Part shown: positions 13,151 to 26,151 of the stretch, in pieces
How positions within the stretch are numbered: position 1 is the stretch's first letter
Layout of the letters: the number at the start of each line of letters is the position of its first letter
NCBI GenBank assembly: GCA_014898425.1
Contig: RCSZ01000012.1
Location: 186,001-250,000 of the forward strand
Length of the DNA stretch: 64,000 nt
Direction: 5' to 3'
Source of the DNA: Botryotinia globosa
Taxonomy: Eukaryota > Ascomycota > Leotiomycetes > Helotiales > Sclerotiniaceae
Program-made: the position numbers and the translations under genes
Notes under the pieces: generated by a model
What the model was told of the DNA's origin: nothing
Database searches by the model: none
What the model saw: the letters and a program-made list of their open reading frames with translations, nothing else

Positions 13151-14944
13151 ATCCCAGACTTATCCTCGCCTGCATACTTTACAGTACACCCACTCGAGCC
13201 ACTCCAACCCACCGTGCTGTACTGTACTTATCTCAATCAAGCATCAGCAATCTGGGTCATTTTCATAGTCGGCACACTCTTGCCTACCTACACACGGGTC
13301 GTTCTTCCTACACACCGGTAGTTCTTACTACACACACGCACGGCCTACTCAACAACCGCTATTACTCTATTTTCCCATACTTGGCCCCCAAGATAAGAGG
13401 ATCAGCAGCCATCAGATTTCAAGGGATCTCAAATCCACTTTCATACCCATACAGCCAGCCAGCCTATCACGGACGCAGTAAATCATCACTATCATTGTCG
13501 GAAGCTGGTTCCAGTTCCCACGAGACGCCAACTACCACCCCCGAAAACTTAGATTGCGACAATAACAGTCAAGCTCGGAGCTACTCTACCGTTGCGCTTC
13601 CGCGACCGAGTTGAACCCCTAAAACGGCCAAAACCAAAAAACCAAAAAAAAAAGCCTTGCCGAAGACATCAAGTAACTCAGCAAACAAACCGGCGACACG
13701 GTGCAGTGCAGTGCAGTGCAGTTTAGTGCATTTCAGCACAGCAACGAGTAACGACTGGACAAAAAGAAATTTCTCAAAACACCTTCAAAGGAGCCAATCA
13801 ATAGAGAGAGAGAGCAAAGAATTCGATTAAGAGCAGCTCTCTCGATTGTGAGACTGTTGGATTCTTTGAGTCTTCTTGACACCACCTTTTTATTTTCTTG
13901 AAATCATTCCATCACTACACGCCGCTTTCAAACGCCCCCCCTCCCCCCTGTGCGTAAGGATTCGAAACAATAAGCCGGGTACGGGTAAGATTTAAGCAAG
14001 AAAATCAACATCTCCCTATCGAACGTTGAGAAGTACGGACGGTACTGCGAGGATATTCCTGGCAATTTCGTGCATATCACCGCTCCATTACAGCCGTCGC
14101 ATTAATCATACCCTCGATACTCTATTCAGCAGATTCGACCTTGCTCAATCGCGATTCCTGAATATTTCCCACAGCCCTTTCAGCGTAACTTTCGCCGAGT
14201 GCTTGACTCCTGGGTGGGTATTTGAAGCCTTTGCAGGGGACAATTTAGGATATTCGTGGAACTCAACGGGAGAAGATTAGCGGCGCCAGAAAGCCACTCT
14301 CACCAATTTGGGATCCTCTATCATAGGTCTTTTTAATCTTTTGAATCTTGTTTCGACAAGGCTACTTGGGACCCCATCAGAACCGACCCATAACCAATCC
14401 CCACCCCAGGCCTCACACTCCAACTCTACAGGGACTCTTCAGGCCTGTTCGCACAGTGCGTTTGCATCAGTACCTATACAGAAAAGCAGGCGACGAATAG
14501 GGAACGGCGATTCTGCTTTGGCATTCTTGGATTGCAATTTCGCGAAAGCACGTACGATAGATAGCTTCTAGCAGCGAGTAGCAAGCAAGAAGCAGCAAGA
14601 AGCAAAGCAGCAAGCAGTCAAGAAAGGCAGCCTTTCAGAAAGCAGGAAAGGACCAAGACAAGGGAAGAGAAGGCAGAGAAAGTAAGAAGAAGAAAGAATA
14701 AGAGGGAGAAGGAAACCAAAGATTTGGTCCTTGAATAATTGCGCATTTCTCCTTGGGAGGCTTTTTTTTAATATTTTTATATTTTTATATTCTTATATTC
14801 TTATATTTTTCAATAATTATTTTCCCATTTTGACTCGAGATCAATTCCAAGATCAAGATCAAGATCATTTTATCGCCTTTACCCTCTATCGCCTACCGTA
14901 CCACCATCCATTTCCCCTCTGGCCTGACTTAGCACCGCTCCGTG

Positions 14945-14968
14945 CACACACACACACACACACACACA
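14945..14968. repeat. Dinucleotide microsatellite (CA)n
   Basis: Twelve CA units in the probable vib-1 leader. Confidence 0.9.
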
Positions 14969-15101
14969 GTTTATTACTTACTTACATCTCTACCTACATC
15001 CAAATTACTACCTATATCATCTATCTTCCGCTAAATAAAAGCCTCCATCAACAACTTCCTTCGTTCAACCCAACTTCCGGGACGGACGACGGTGACAACC
15101 C

Positions 15102-15102
15102 G

Positions 15103-15134
<32 letters not shown>

Positions 15135-15206
15135 GCTGTTGTTGCTGTTGCTGCTGTTGCTGCTGTTGCTGCTGTTGCTGTTGCTTTTGCTGTTGCTGTT
15201 GCTGCC
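15102..15206. repeat. Trinucleotide microsatellite (GTT/GCT)n
   Basis: About 35 GTT/GCT units. On the minus strand it reads CAA/CAG and could give poly-Gln, but there is no gene context there. It lies in the probable vib-1 leader. Confidence 0.9.
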
Positions 15207-15235
15207 GCTGTTTGTCTTTTCGTGTCTTGCACTTG

Positions 15236-15329
15236 CACTTGCACTCACACTCACACTCACACTCACACTCACACTCACACTCACACTCACACTCACACTC
15301 ACACTCACACTCACACTCACACTCACACT
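15236..15329. repeat. Hexanucleotide microsatellite (CACTCA)n
   Basis: About 15 CACTCA units, with CACTTG variants at the left, about 300 bp upstream of the inferred vib-1 ATG. Confidence 0.9.
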
Positions 15330-15631
15330 TACACACTTATACATTAGACGACTCATCGTCATAAGAAAAATTATACCCCAAGGTTAACAACCAACAACCA
15401 TCAACCATCAACCATCACATCCACCATCACATCCACCATCCAAACTCTCTTCCTTCGAGTATTCTCTATTCGTTTTCACCACCATCCACGATTGGTACCA
15501 CTTCTTCTCAATCCCTTCTCTTCTCTTCTCTTCTCTTCTATCCCGCTTGACGTCGAATTCTTCACCCCAAAGGTCCTTCAAGATAACATTGTCGTGAAAA
15601 GTCGGTATATTTGGAAGGCGCGAGGCTGCAA

Positions 15632-18600
15632 ATGAACGATAGTAAGTAAGCCAGCCATCAATCCTTTTTATTATCCTCTCTTTTTCAATTCTGCAACGAA
15701 ATTGTACGTCTCTTCAGCTTTCAGCTTCACCTTTTTGGTGGAATATGCTCTATCCACATTGTTTTTTTTTGGCTTGTCTTTGGAACAATTTCCCACGTCT
15801 CCTTTTTGATTTTATATCTTCATGGGAAAATTGATTGAAAGAAGAAGAAAAAAGGGTCCAAGTTAAGGAGAAGAATTTTCGATACTTGCTCGTTTTATTT
15901 TGGACTTGTCATTGATGATACTCGCGAAATGGTTGGTGTAGTAATTCTCCATTCCTCCAATGCGGTCTTCATATCAAATATCATCATATCATGCCTATCA
16001 CATCCCCATTACACTTCAACCTCCTCTACACTTCACATCTCACACCTCACACCTCACATCTCACACCTCACATCTCACACCTGACAAAGCACAAACCGCA
16101 GAGCAATACAGTGTAATGCCGGGCCCTGACAGTGAATTGGTCAAACGGAACGTTTCATGGAAGAAGTTCCCGAGTGCGACGTTCAAAGTCAAACCATCAA
16201 TACAACCCTCCATTCTACAATCTTCTACCATTCATCCTCTCAATCAAAAAATTGAGATTCAAAAAGAGGCGCACAAAGTAGCCTAACCCCAAAAACGTTA
16301 TACATCCCACTCCCCTATCACATCATTCAATCCGAATTTTGCCAGAATTCCCCTCCCTCCTCCCCCTCCTTTCCAAAAGCTTCATTGATCACGCCTTTAC
16401 AATACAATTCACTGTCTATCCAATTGGCACTGCCTTTGCAATCTTCCTTTGCGTTCTCATTTCTGGTTCGCCTCGTTTATGTCTTTTTATCCATAAAGAT
16501 TGCAATAACCCATCTCAATCTTATTACCTGAAATATCTCGGGAATTTTCAAATCATCCGATACTAACCATCTTACCCAATAGTCCTTACACCTCAAAAAA
16601 TAACACTCGATCACTTCATGTGCTCTCAATCTGGTAATATCCAAGACCTAACCGCCTATTCAGGGCATTCGTCTTCGTGTATTGTCGGATCCGAACCAGA
16701 GCCTGACAGCTCTTCAAGACAGGAATTTGTTCACCCTCCGTCGTTACCCTCTGATATGGGGATGCGATACATGACGATTCCAGCGACAGATGATGTACGG
16801 TAAGTTTACCCCCAAATTCCGTTGGTCATTTCTTTTCTCCCGATGTACCCCCTCGTCCACCCTGCATTTAGGCACATACACCACTCCTTGGGTTGTCTCT
16901 CGTTATCGTTCATTTCAAATTTATGCATGCATCTACCGCTCGTGCGATCTACGCTAAGGCTGGTAATGTAATGAACATGCCACGACTCACACTCCGTCAT
17001 TGTTCTTATCCAGGTGTCGCACAACCTAAGCCTCAGATCAAGCCAAACCGCCTGCACTTCCGCAATGGTTCGCATCACGCGAGTAGTCCCCGCTATTCTG
17101 TACCACTGACGGCTGTGTTGGCTGTCATACACATGCAGTCCACCTGGGCATCATTACCGCCCTGAAGAAATGTTATTCCACAGGCCGTGTCTCCTCAGAA
17201 CCTTATCTTCTTTTGTCTTACACTTGTTTAGACCCGCGGCTGATATGATAGCTCAGTTACAATTCCGATTCCGGTACCTCTCATAGCCCTGTGTTCTCGA
17301 TAGAACCCACGATACCAAATTCAATCCCGTCCAACATCCCATTCCCCCCATATGCGCATGCCTATCAGTCAACACTGAACGGTCCCACGTACTCAGGTGG
17401 GAGCAACTCGTACTTTTCTCCGAGCTCGTCTTTATTTTCTATGCCCGATCTTAAACCCCGCTTGAACTCTATGTACGTACCTTCCACCCCCTTTTAAGTA
17501 CTTCGATACACCACCATTTCTGTGCACAGATAATAATGATCTATCCGCACAGTCACTCCTCCCCTGGAATGGCACCACCCTCACGCTCACCAGCCTTGCC
17601 ACATCCACAATCACCAATAAGCACACGAGATTTATACGCAAGTGCAACACCACACTTGCGAAGAACGGACGGAATTTCAAGATCTCCGTCAACCTCTGGC
17701 ACTGTAAGAGGCGTACCGTTATCACCATCCAACAGCGGATTCGCAAGTCCGGCGAATATGGAGGGTTCCCAACTTGGAGGGCCACTTACCCCTCCTCTAA
17801 ATCCGACAGAAGTCATCCTGACTTTGCAGGCGGCTGACGGACAGATCATCACTCCAGAAATCTTTGGCAAAATTGATAAGGGATTTTTCATGGCAGAGAA
17901 CGATTGGACCTGCTATAGAAGAAACTACTTTTCGCTGAGTTGCTCATTTACACTTCAACCTATCGTTCCGGGAGCAAATGTATATCTTTTGTTGTCTGGT
18001 GGAATGAGACTGCAGGTGCAGCAGTTTGCGATGTCCATCGCTGCAGTGGTAGATTCGCGAGATGGAAAATCAATAGAATTGGTCCAGCACACTCCCAAAC
18101 GAGACAAAGGACCACAAGATAAGCCGCCAAGAATCGCAGTGGCCCCAAGACCGCACACAACACACAACATGTATGGCGGCGACAACGGCATTGGTGGTGG
18201 GCCGCGCGGAATGTACGATGGATCTTTCGGTCAGTCACCAAGCTCACCACCAAATGAAGCAACTTTCGAGCGCATCCAATTCAAGAATGCGACCGCTAAT
18301 AACGGAAAACGGAGAGCTGCCCAACAATATTATCACCTCCTTGTGGAACTTTTCGCAGATTTGGGTACCAACCACAATCATTCGGAACGCTGGGTAAAAA
18401 TTGCCGTTCGTATGTCCGCACCAATGGTGGTGCGTGGTCGCTCACCCGGGCATTACCAGAGCGAAAGACGCGGTAGTAATGCAAGTTCTGGACCTGGAGG
18501 CGCTGGCGGTGCCGGTGGCGGCTCATACACACCATCCGGATCATCTCGCACCCCTGGAGATGTTACCATGTCTGGAACTTCCTCCATGCTTCCCGGGTCT

Positions 18601-18957
18601 AACAATTACGGTTCTTACGATGGCCGATCCCACCATTATCGCACTGGACCTCTTCAAATTCCTATGGAACCCACCCTTTCTGCTGAAGAAGCCAAAAGTA
18701 TTGAGGATGCTCCTTGCTATATGTACTACCCAACTCCAATATGGGAGGGCGCAGAGCCACGGAACCAACTGCCGAGTCTTCCAGAATATGTGCCAGGAAA
18801 AATCAAGCAAGAATACAATACTGGTGGCTACTCTTTACCAAGTATCAGTGGTACACAAGACTCTTTGGGTAGACATTGTGGAAGGTGGGAAGGGGTCCCG
18901 GAATCGAAGGGATATTTTCCAACAATGGCACTGGCACAGGAACTCAATATCAGCTAG
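15632..18957 (+). CDS. vib-1: VIB-1/XprG-type Ndt80/PhoG transcription factor
   Basis: Predicted nuclear DNA-binding regulator of 624 residues. Inferred exons are 15632-15641, 16583-16799, 17257-17476 and 17530-18957. The frame closes exactly across all three joints. The Ndt80/PhoG domain is about residues 243-450, starting EVILTLQAADGQIITPEIFG and including RIQFKNATANNGKRRAAQQY. Pro/Ser-rich regions flank it, and a Gly-rich linker follows at 18495-18530. Intron 1 (941 bp) ends with a TACTAAC branch point and CAATAG, and contains CTCACAC-type repeats at 16030-16085. Introns 2 and 3 are 457 and 53 bp. In Neurospora and Aspergillus, VIB-1 and XprG control secreted proteases, carbon response and cell death. 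The domain is certain. The 10-nt first exon and the intron 2 acceptor are the weakest points; a small extra exon near 17140 cannot be excluded. Confidence 0.85.
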
Positions 18958-20972
18958 CCATTTCACTCAGGGGACTAATCGCAATTTAACACGCGATATA
19001 ACACGTGCACTATACTGGGATGTAGTGCCCGTAAACGCCGTCTTCTCTCTCTCCCTTCTCCGCCCTGGTTAAATGTTAATTGTTTGCGCATCGCATCTTG
19101 TGGTTGCCCATTTCTTCAATTGTCAGCTGGAGTATAATGGATTGGCTCATCGCTTGCTAGCTTGCTTGATATATCTGCAGAAAACGCCCTGATTATGGAC
19201 TTGGTTGGCGCACGGAATAGGAAAGGGTCATGCTAGCATATTTGATTGGGAAATTTCACTTGGGGGAATATTACAAAATCGAATGGGATTGGGTTCATAT
19301 CATCTCGGTATGTCACACATACAGGATGGATTCACATGGATCAGATTAATGGATGGAAAAAGCTTGCATCTAGGTTTGTTCTAGGATGGAACGGGAAAAA
19401 ATACATTGAATTTCGGTGATGGAGTTGGATTTGGTCGATTTGGTCTTGGTTGTTTTCTTTTGTGCGGATCTCGGGCATTTTAATGATGGATGGATGAATT
19501 GAATGGATGGACAAATGGGCAACAAGGGAACTGGATTGCAATGGATTGGGATGGATGGGTACATGATCTCGCCAATCGCGGATCCTGGTGTTTCTTACAT
19601 GTGTCTTTGATGGATTTCTCATCGCATTTCTTGTTATTTCCTTTTTCGTTGTTGGGCTAGATGTGAATGTATTTGAGAAGGTTTATTGCCCAATCGAATC
19701 TTTTACATGAGGCTCAGATACAATAGTTCCTCTTTGCTTGCATCTGATTATTTCTTCTACCTTGACTGCGTGTTAGTTGATGTTGTTGCGTGGATGGACT
19801 CATTGTTGACGAATGGATTTGAGTTGCGGGCTGTTGAGTGAGCGTTTCGTAGTTTGAGTTGTGTCTGTTGATAATTTTTGAGTGTGGGGAGTCGTATCGT
19901 TGAGCAGAGAGACGAGGAATAAGAGCCGAGAGAGTATGGTAAATTGACCAAGGGTACCAACGGCTTGTGGGGATGATGACTGCCAGTGAGCGGATAGAAA
20001 AGCCAGAAGAACAATAGGGACGATTGGGGAGGATAAATGGAAAATTGTGTGTAGGGAAATTTAAAGAGTTGATAGTTTCGTTGAATTCTCGTTTTGCCTT
20101 GCCAGTCAGTTAGTCGATTAGTCAGTCAATGCAGGAGGCTTTTGTTGAAATATATATATTTCATGGTGATGACTATCATCATGGTGAAGCTGTGAAACCG
20201 CGAAACAATACGATGCGATTGAGATACTGGGAGCTCTCTTATTTCCATGAATGACAAATCATCGAGTGAGTATATTGCTAGATGGATAATCTAGGTAGGA
20301 TACAGCACTTCACTTCAACGAGGCTAGTTTTCTACTTGAGCCCTCTGACAACCTCCATTCCTCACCTCTCCTTTCTTCCTTTTTTCAAGAAAAAAACCAA
20401 AGGAACCAAAACTGAGATCCGGTATGGCTTGCGATGTAGTTTCGGTTACATATCACAGGTCTGAGTATAAGTCATACAAGTAGTTTGGGTGGTATCTGAG
20501 ATTCAGTACTATTGTTTCTTGTGTAATTTTGCGGTCATCTTTGATGACACGTCACTTCTTGCTCTTGGATACCTTTCACTGCCGCTCATTCCTCATTGCT
20601 GATTCTTTTAATATGGTTTTTCTTGGCAGTGAGAAAGCAGAAAAACATCAAGAATGAGGCGCGGAGGCAACAACGTGGTATAGAGGAAAGAGAGGTGAAA
20701 TGTAGGAGCTTCCTAACGCAGGTTCTTTTTCTCAGTAGTGGAAATATTTATGGGGCCCTTTTTTGAAAAAGCCTAGCTTGCTTGCTCAACTCTGTGGGTT
20801 TTTCTTAGGGGTCTTGCTAACATTCTTTTTTTAGGAAAATAAGTCTTATTGGTGATCATGTGATAACTATGCAACGGCGTCAACCAGATATTATTGTACG
20901 ATTTAGCTTCATCGGCTCTGCTATCTATAGTGAGTTCATTCTGTGTCGCAACGATAACAGTGCAAACCCTTC
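18958..20972. other. Intergenic region between convergent genes
   Basis: This lies between the 3' ends of the vib-1-like gene and the reductase. It holds a short palindromic patch near 20150-20200 and AT-rich spots. No gene or RNA could be supported. Confidence 0.6.
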
Positions 20973-22044
20973 CTAATACTCGCAAAGAGCAGCAGTCGCA
21001 GCTGGATACCTGTGACCTTGAACCGGGAAGCTAGCAAGAATATCATTGATCTTAACAAGATCTGAGTCGGTCAATTCAACCTCGGTAGTATTCTCCTTAA
21101 CTCGAGACTCAGATCTGGCACCAAATACTGGAACGATGGGAGGATAGCCTGGCTTCTTGCTCTGTGACTTGATCCAACACAACGCCAACTGCGCAGGCGT
21201 ACAGCCCTTTTCCAACGCCAACTTTCTTAACTCTTCCACCAATTCTAAATTCTTGTGAAAGTTTTCTGGCTGGAAACGGGGAAAGTGGCGATGAGGATCG
21301 CTCTCGGGCAAATCATCCAAACTCTTGAACTGACCTGTCAGCATGCCGGCTCCAAGTGGTGTATGAGCAACCATCACGATTCCCAATTCTCCACAAGCTT
21401 CTGCGACGCCGTTCTCAAAGACATCCGTCGCCCACAAGCTTATCTCCGCCTCGAGCATGTCGATCTTTGCCACTGCACTAGCTCGACGAATGGAATTGGC
21501 CGAGACTTCACTCAATTGAATTCCGCCGATCATACCCTTCTTGACGCACTCATCCAAAGCCTTGACTGTATCTTCAATTGGAGTAACCTTGTCTTGTCTA
21601 GCCATGCCGAAAAGATCAATGTGTTTATGACCACCTAAGATCTTATTGGCATTCTCGACATACTTGTACACAGCTTCTGGCGAGCTATCCATCGTAAATG
21701 TCTTCCTATCCGCAAAGCCACTCTTGATACAGAGAACCACTTTCTCTGCATCTTCAGGATACTCTGCAAAGTAGCGCGCGAGAAGATGTAGGGAATTGTT
21801 TTCCGAAGAACCGTAAAAATCGGCGCCATTCCACACATTTACTCCGGCTGCAAGAGCAGCTTTCAGGACGGGAAAGGAAACACTGTCGGGAGTCTGCTCG
21901 CCGCGCCAGGTCATTCCTGTAGGAGTCAGTGAGGGGTCTTCGACTTGCCAGCGGCGTTTTGCATGCATTGTCAAGTTGGGAGTGGGACTTACGCATGAGA
22001 CCTAGGCCATTGTGAGATATCTCTTTTCCTGCGAGTATAGGCAT
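20973..22044 (-). CDS. Aldo/keto reductase, pyridoxal reductase (Plr1) type
   Basis: Predicted cytosolic NADPH-dependent reductase of 331 residues. Exon 1 is 22044-21993 and exon 2 is 21916-20973. The 76-bp intron has a GTAAGT donor and an ACAG acceptor, and joining gives GLGLMRMTWR, which matches the N-terminal motif of Plr1-type enzymes. The barrel continues with WNGADFYG, VVLCIKSGF, KHIDLFGMARQD and GIQLSE, to a C-terminus near ASFPVQGHRYP. Plr1 reduces pyridoxal to pyridoxine in yeasts. The catalytic Tyr (52) and Lys (82) are present. The positions of the usual Asp and His are Asn and Ala, as in Plr1 itself. A TATATAT lies at 22090-22084, close to the ATG, so the leader would be short. 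The substrate is inferred from family resemblance only. Confidence 0.88.
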
Positions 22045-22767
22045 CGTTTTCTAGAAGGTAGATTTTATGTCGTGGTGAGTGGGATATATAGAGAGAGTAT
22101 AGAGAGTTCTTCACAGGAGAGGAGAGGATGATGGATGGAAAATATTATATTAATAGTGAGAGTTTGAAACAGCAGATTTTGAAGTCGATAGTATGTAAGT
22201 AGTGAATCTCGGAGTTAAGAGGAAATCCTCGGACCTGAGTTTAAAAAGGGGAGGTACAAACGACGTGTGACGGTGACAGTGACTTGGATCGCTTGTCGCA
22301 ATGTCTCTAATGTCTCGATTTAGATTTCACAATCAAAGGATAATTTCATCTTTGCCTCGATTCTCAAAGCTTCCGTTGGTTTTTTCATTGTAAAAAGTTT
22401 TCGGAGTAAGAGAGTTTGGGTCATGGATACGAATTGAGGTTTAGCTTTGTAGTAAGAGTTCTGGCCCCTGCTTATAATATATAATACTTTTCCAATGAAA
22501 ATATATAATTATTCAGCTTTTGATATTCTAATTTATTTATTATTATATGAAAAAACCAGAAAATTATATTATAAAAAAATTCAAAATTGTTTAAAATAAA
22601 TCAGAAACTTTTTGATATTAATATTACATTGAATTGTTTATTATAAAAGTTTTTTAATGTGATATAAAGATTTGGAATGATTATATATTGTTTTGATTTA
22701 TATAACAATCTGAATTTCACAGGGATTATATTATAAAACATCAGAGTATACTAAGAGAGAACTCTTA

Positions 22768-23225
22768 GGGTTCGTTCGGATCGATTTTTTATTTTATTGA
22801 TGAAATCTCTAATAATAATAAAATGGCAAGGGATTGGAAATATTGATATTTGAATGAAGCTAATATATTTGGGGTAATATTGGGATATGCGAGGTTGAGT
22901 TGAAAATAAAGAAATTGAATTGAAAATAAAGAAGATAATACTTTTTCTCAAATATATTAGCTCAATTAGATCTCAAAAACTATTGTTAACTATTGTATAA
23001 AAAAAATTGAGAAAATTTGTTGCATTTATTACTTTAAGATTATTTGACTCAATATTTTATTAGCTCAAATATTGTATTCGTTTCAAAATATTTCGAAATA
23101 TTTCAGTTACACATTAGATCTAATATAATCTAATATATATTGAGCTCAATATTACGTTCGGTAAACACCATATTGGGCTAATATATTAGTCTAATGTCCA
23201 AAAACAGATCGATCCGAACGGGCCC
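22768..23225. mobile_element. Harbinger-like MITE, 458 bp
   Basis: Terminal inverted repeats read GGGTTCGTTCGGATCGAT at the left and, complemented, GGGCCCGTTCGGATCGAT at the right. TTA is duplicated at 22765-22767 and 23226-23228. The TIR type and 3-bp TTA duplication fit PIF/Harbinger. It belongs with the element at 45429-45806. There is no coding capacity. An internal CGTTCGGTAAA motif is shared with that copy. Confidence 0.8.
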
Positions 23226-23261
23226 TTATATCACCTACAAATCAATTCATTTACTCATATA

Positions 23262-24127
23262 AGTCGACCACTCTACTTTCGGGCCACCCCTGTTTTGGGC
23301 TATCATTTTACATCAAAAATCACTTTTTTAATCTATTAATATGTCTATTAATATGTCTATTAATATCTCTATTAATATCTCTATTAATATCTCTATTAAT
23401 ATCTCTATTAATATCTCTATTAATATTAAATATAATTTGATAAAAAAATTATTTATATAATTCAAATTATTTAAATTTATTTTAAGATTTTTAGATTTTT
23501 AGAACTTTTCTAGATCGATTTCTAAAGCTTCAAAATATCGATTTTCAATTTATTTATAAATTATATACAAATTTAAAAGTTTATAAAATCTATAATAACT
23601 TTTAAGGAAAAATCACAGCTAAAAGTTTATTATAAAAGTTTATTATAAATTTATAGAATATTCAATTCGAAAGAGTTTGAAAAAATTAAAAATTCCCTAT
23701 AAATAAATATTTAAAAGAGTACCCTTAAAATTATAGGGATTATTTATACTATTCTTTATTCACTATATACTATATCTCTATATTTATTCATTTTTTTGAA
23801 TTTCTATATAGATTCAGATTTGAATTTTTCTAAAAAAATATATATAATTTTCTTTTAATAATTTTCGTTAAAAAGTTATTATAGATTTTATGAAATTTTA
23901 AATTTTTATATGATTTGTATATAAATTGAAAATCGATATTTTGAAGCTTTAGAAATCGATTCAGAAAAGTCCTAAAAATCTATTTTTTTAAAAAATAGAT
24001 TCAAAATAATTTAAATTATATAGATTTGAATTTTTATTGAATTATTTTTAGTATTAATAAAGATATTGATAAATCAAAAAAGTGATTTTTGATGTAAAAG
24101 GTTGGCTCAAAAGAGGGGTATTCGACT
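23262..24127. mobile_element. Long-inverted-repeat element, copy 1 (866 bp)
   Basis: Starts AGTCGACCACTC and ends with the inverted form, flanked by TA at 23260-23261 and 24128-24129. The arms run for roughly 280 bp each. The left TIR carries two tandem copies of a TTTCGGGCCACC-like motif, while the right TIR seems to have lost one. The central loop is inverted relative to copy 2, so this copy lies in the opposite orientation. Non-autonomous; the TA flank suggests Tc1/mariner-type mobilisation. Confidence 0.8.
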
Positions 24128-24260
24128 TATATAAAATAAAAATTCATCATTACAAAAAAAAAATATAAATGATATTAATCTAAAGTAATTTAAAAAAATC
24201 TTCATTTTTCAAATAATCTTTTTATTATTAAATAAATTCGGATTTTTCATATTTAATGGA

Positions 24261-24294
<34 letters not shown>
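24261..24294. repeat. Trinucleotide microsatellite (TAG)n
   Basis: Eleven pure TAG units inside the AT-rich island. Confidence 0.95.
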
Positions 24295-24295
<1 letters not shown>

Positions 24296-25049
24296 TATTC
24301 TTAATCAATTCGATTTGTATAATTATATTAAAGCCATGTGATATATTTATTCTGATTTTCTTTAAATAAAGTGAATAGGAAAAAAAATAGAAATCTCATT
24401 CTTTTTTAAACTTTTCTAATAAAATCTTTGGGTAATTTTTTAAACGAATTTTTAAAATTTTAAAATCTTTTTAAATTTTTTGGATTTTTTGAACTTTTTA
24501 TAGAATTGATTTATAAAATTTAAGAGAAATTTATTTATGAAATTTCCGATATATTTATGGAAAATCTGTGTTTTTAATTCAATTTTTCTTAGAAATATTA
24601 AAAAAGTTATTGTTAATTATAATATTGTATTTTTTTAAAAAGAATTGTTTTTATTTTATAATTTTTTCAAGTTTTTTTTGAGAATTATTGTTTTAATATA
24701 ATATTTAATTTATCATTTATAAAAATTATATTAATTTTTTGTATAATATATTGATAGAATATAATTTCTTTTTAAAATTTATTATCTTTTATTTATTAAT
24801 ATTATTCTATCAATAAATAAGCCTAATTTTATAATATAGGGTGTAATAGTTATATTATTAATTTTACTTTGTATTTAATATATTAGAATTTGTATAGAGT
24901 TAAAATAATAGATATAATAATCACATTGGAATATTATTACTTTTAGTGATATATACTTTGTAATAGGGTTTTTTTTAATTGTAATTGATAATATATTGTA
25001 TATTGTATAAAGTGATAGTTATTGAGGTTAAGATTTTATAATAATAGTA

Positions 25050-25655
25050 TTATACAAGTATATATATATAGTATAGTAATAAAGCTTATAACTTCTATTA
25101 TATCTATTTGTATAATAAAGTATTAGGGATCTCATTTTGTAAATATTATTCTGAGATCTCTAATTGGAATTAATTTAATTGAAATTGGGTTAACAATCAA
25201 TTAAAATAGATCAATTAAAAACAAAGATATATTTGCCTAATAATTGAATATTCTGAATTTATTAATAATTATATAGATTATTAATGATAAAGGTATTGGA
25301 TCATAGAATAGCGAGTATTCTATTATTACAAATTATATGATTGACTATACATTATTATTATTATAACAATAATCCCTTGATTTCTTAACTAGTCTTTTCG
25401 AAATAAAAAGATTAAAAGAGAAGGGCTCTATTACACAGGTATATATATATAGTAGTAAGTTATCAGGAATCGATCCCTAATACTATGCCTTTTGAGTCAG
25501 ATTGCATGCGTGGCGTAGTAATAACGTTATACAGTATATATATAATAATAAGCTATTAGAAATAGTCTCTAATATCATACTTTTTAAAATAGGTTATATA
25601 TAGTGTAATGATAAAGCTTTTAATTTCTATTGTATTGATAGATCATTTTTATATT
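25050..25655 (-). mobile_element. Degenerate miniature LTR element, minus orientation
   Basis: The reverse complement matches the two clearer miniature LTR elements at 27565 and 28649: AAGCTTTA and ACTACTATATATATA LTR motifs, an internal CTCTTTTAATC/TTCGAAAAGACT segment, and the end of the second LTR. The left LTR appears internally deleted. Boundaries are approximate and no target duplication could be fixed. Confidence 0.55.
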
Positions 25656-25659
25656 TAAT

Positions 25660-26140
25660 TAATAATTATACTATTGAATTACGAAAGTCATATTATTGAA
25701 ATAGTTTTTATTAATAATAGATTTATTATATTCAATATAAGTCTTTTTCAATTGATTATATAAGCTTTAGTTTTATTTATATTATTAAACTTTAATTTTT
25801 TATAAAACCCTTAGTTTTGATTGAAACTAACATTATAAAAACTATATTATTTGAAAGCGCTTAATCTTTTATATATAATTATCACTTTTCATTTTTTTTA
25901 AATTTATATTAATTTAATTAATTTAATTTAATTTAATTTAATTAATTTAATTTAATTAATTTAATTTAAATAATGTTATTGAAAATACTTAAAAGTTTGC
26001 ACTATAATTACAATACCAAGAAAATTAAATCAACTATATCACTTGAATCGAGTCTCATTAAACAAGAGTTTTTCTTTTTTCGTATATATATAGTATAATA
26101 CACAGCTTTAGCCCTTACGAGCGACAAGAATATTAGAGAG
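25660..26140 (+). repeat. Dispersed repeat R, copy 1
   Basis: About 450 bp that matches 43655-44098 in the same orientation, from an AATAATTATACTATTGAATTA block to a TTTTTTCGTATATATATAG block followed by GACAAGAATATTA. No LTR, TIR or coding trace was recognised. This copy abuts the left end of the inverted-repeat element at 26152. Confidence 0.7.
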
Positions 26141-26151
26141 ATAAACCTCTA

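Larger units (their letters stand above)
12931..15631 (+). promoter_or_regulatory. Probable promoter and long leader of the vib-1-like gene
   Basis: This stretch immediately precedes the inferred ATG at 15632. It holds pyrimidine-rich tracts, ATG-initiated short frames such as the one near 14308, and at least four microsatellites. No coding gene is convincing. A very long 5' leader with upstream ORFs would fit a regulatory gene, but no core promoter or transcription start can be fixed by eye. Confidence 0.4.

Noticed and set aside
14731..15387. 218-codon ORF and its minus-strand poly-Gln/Cys-Glu mirror
   Set aside because: Both are produced by the GTT and CACTCA microsatellites in the vib-1 leader.
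17014..17165. Alternative acceptor TATCCAG and middle exon in the vib-1-like gene
   Set aside because: Splicing there gives a stop within five codons. A later AG at about 17132 stays open but finds no good donor.
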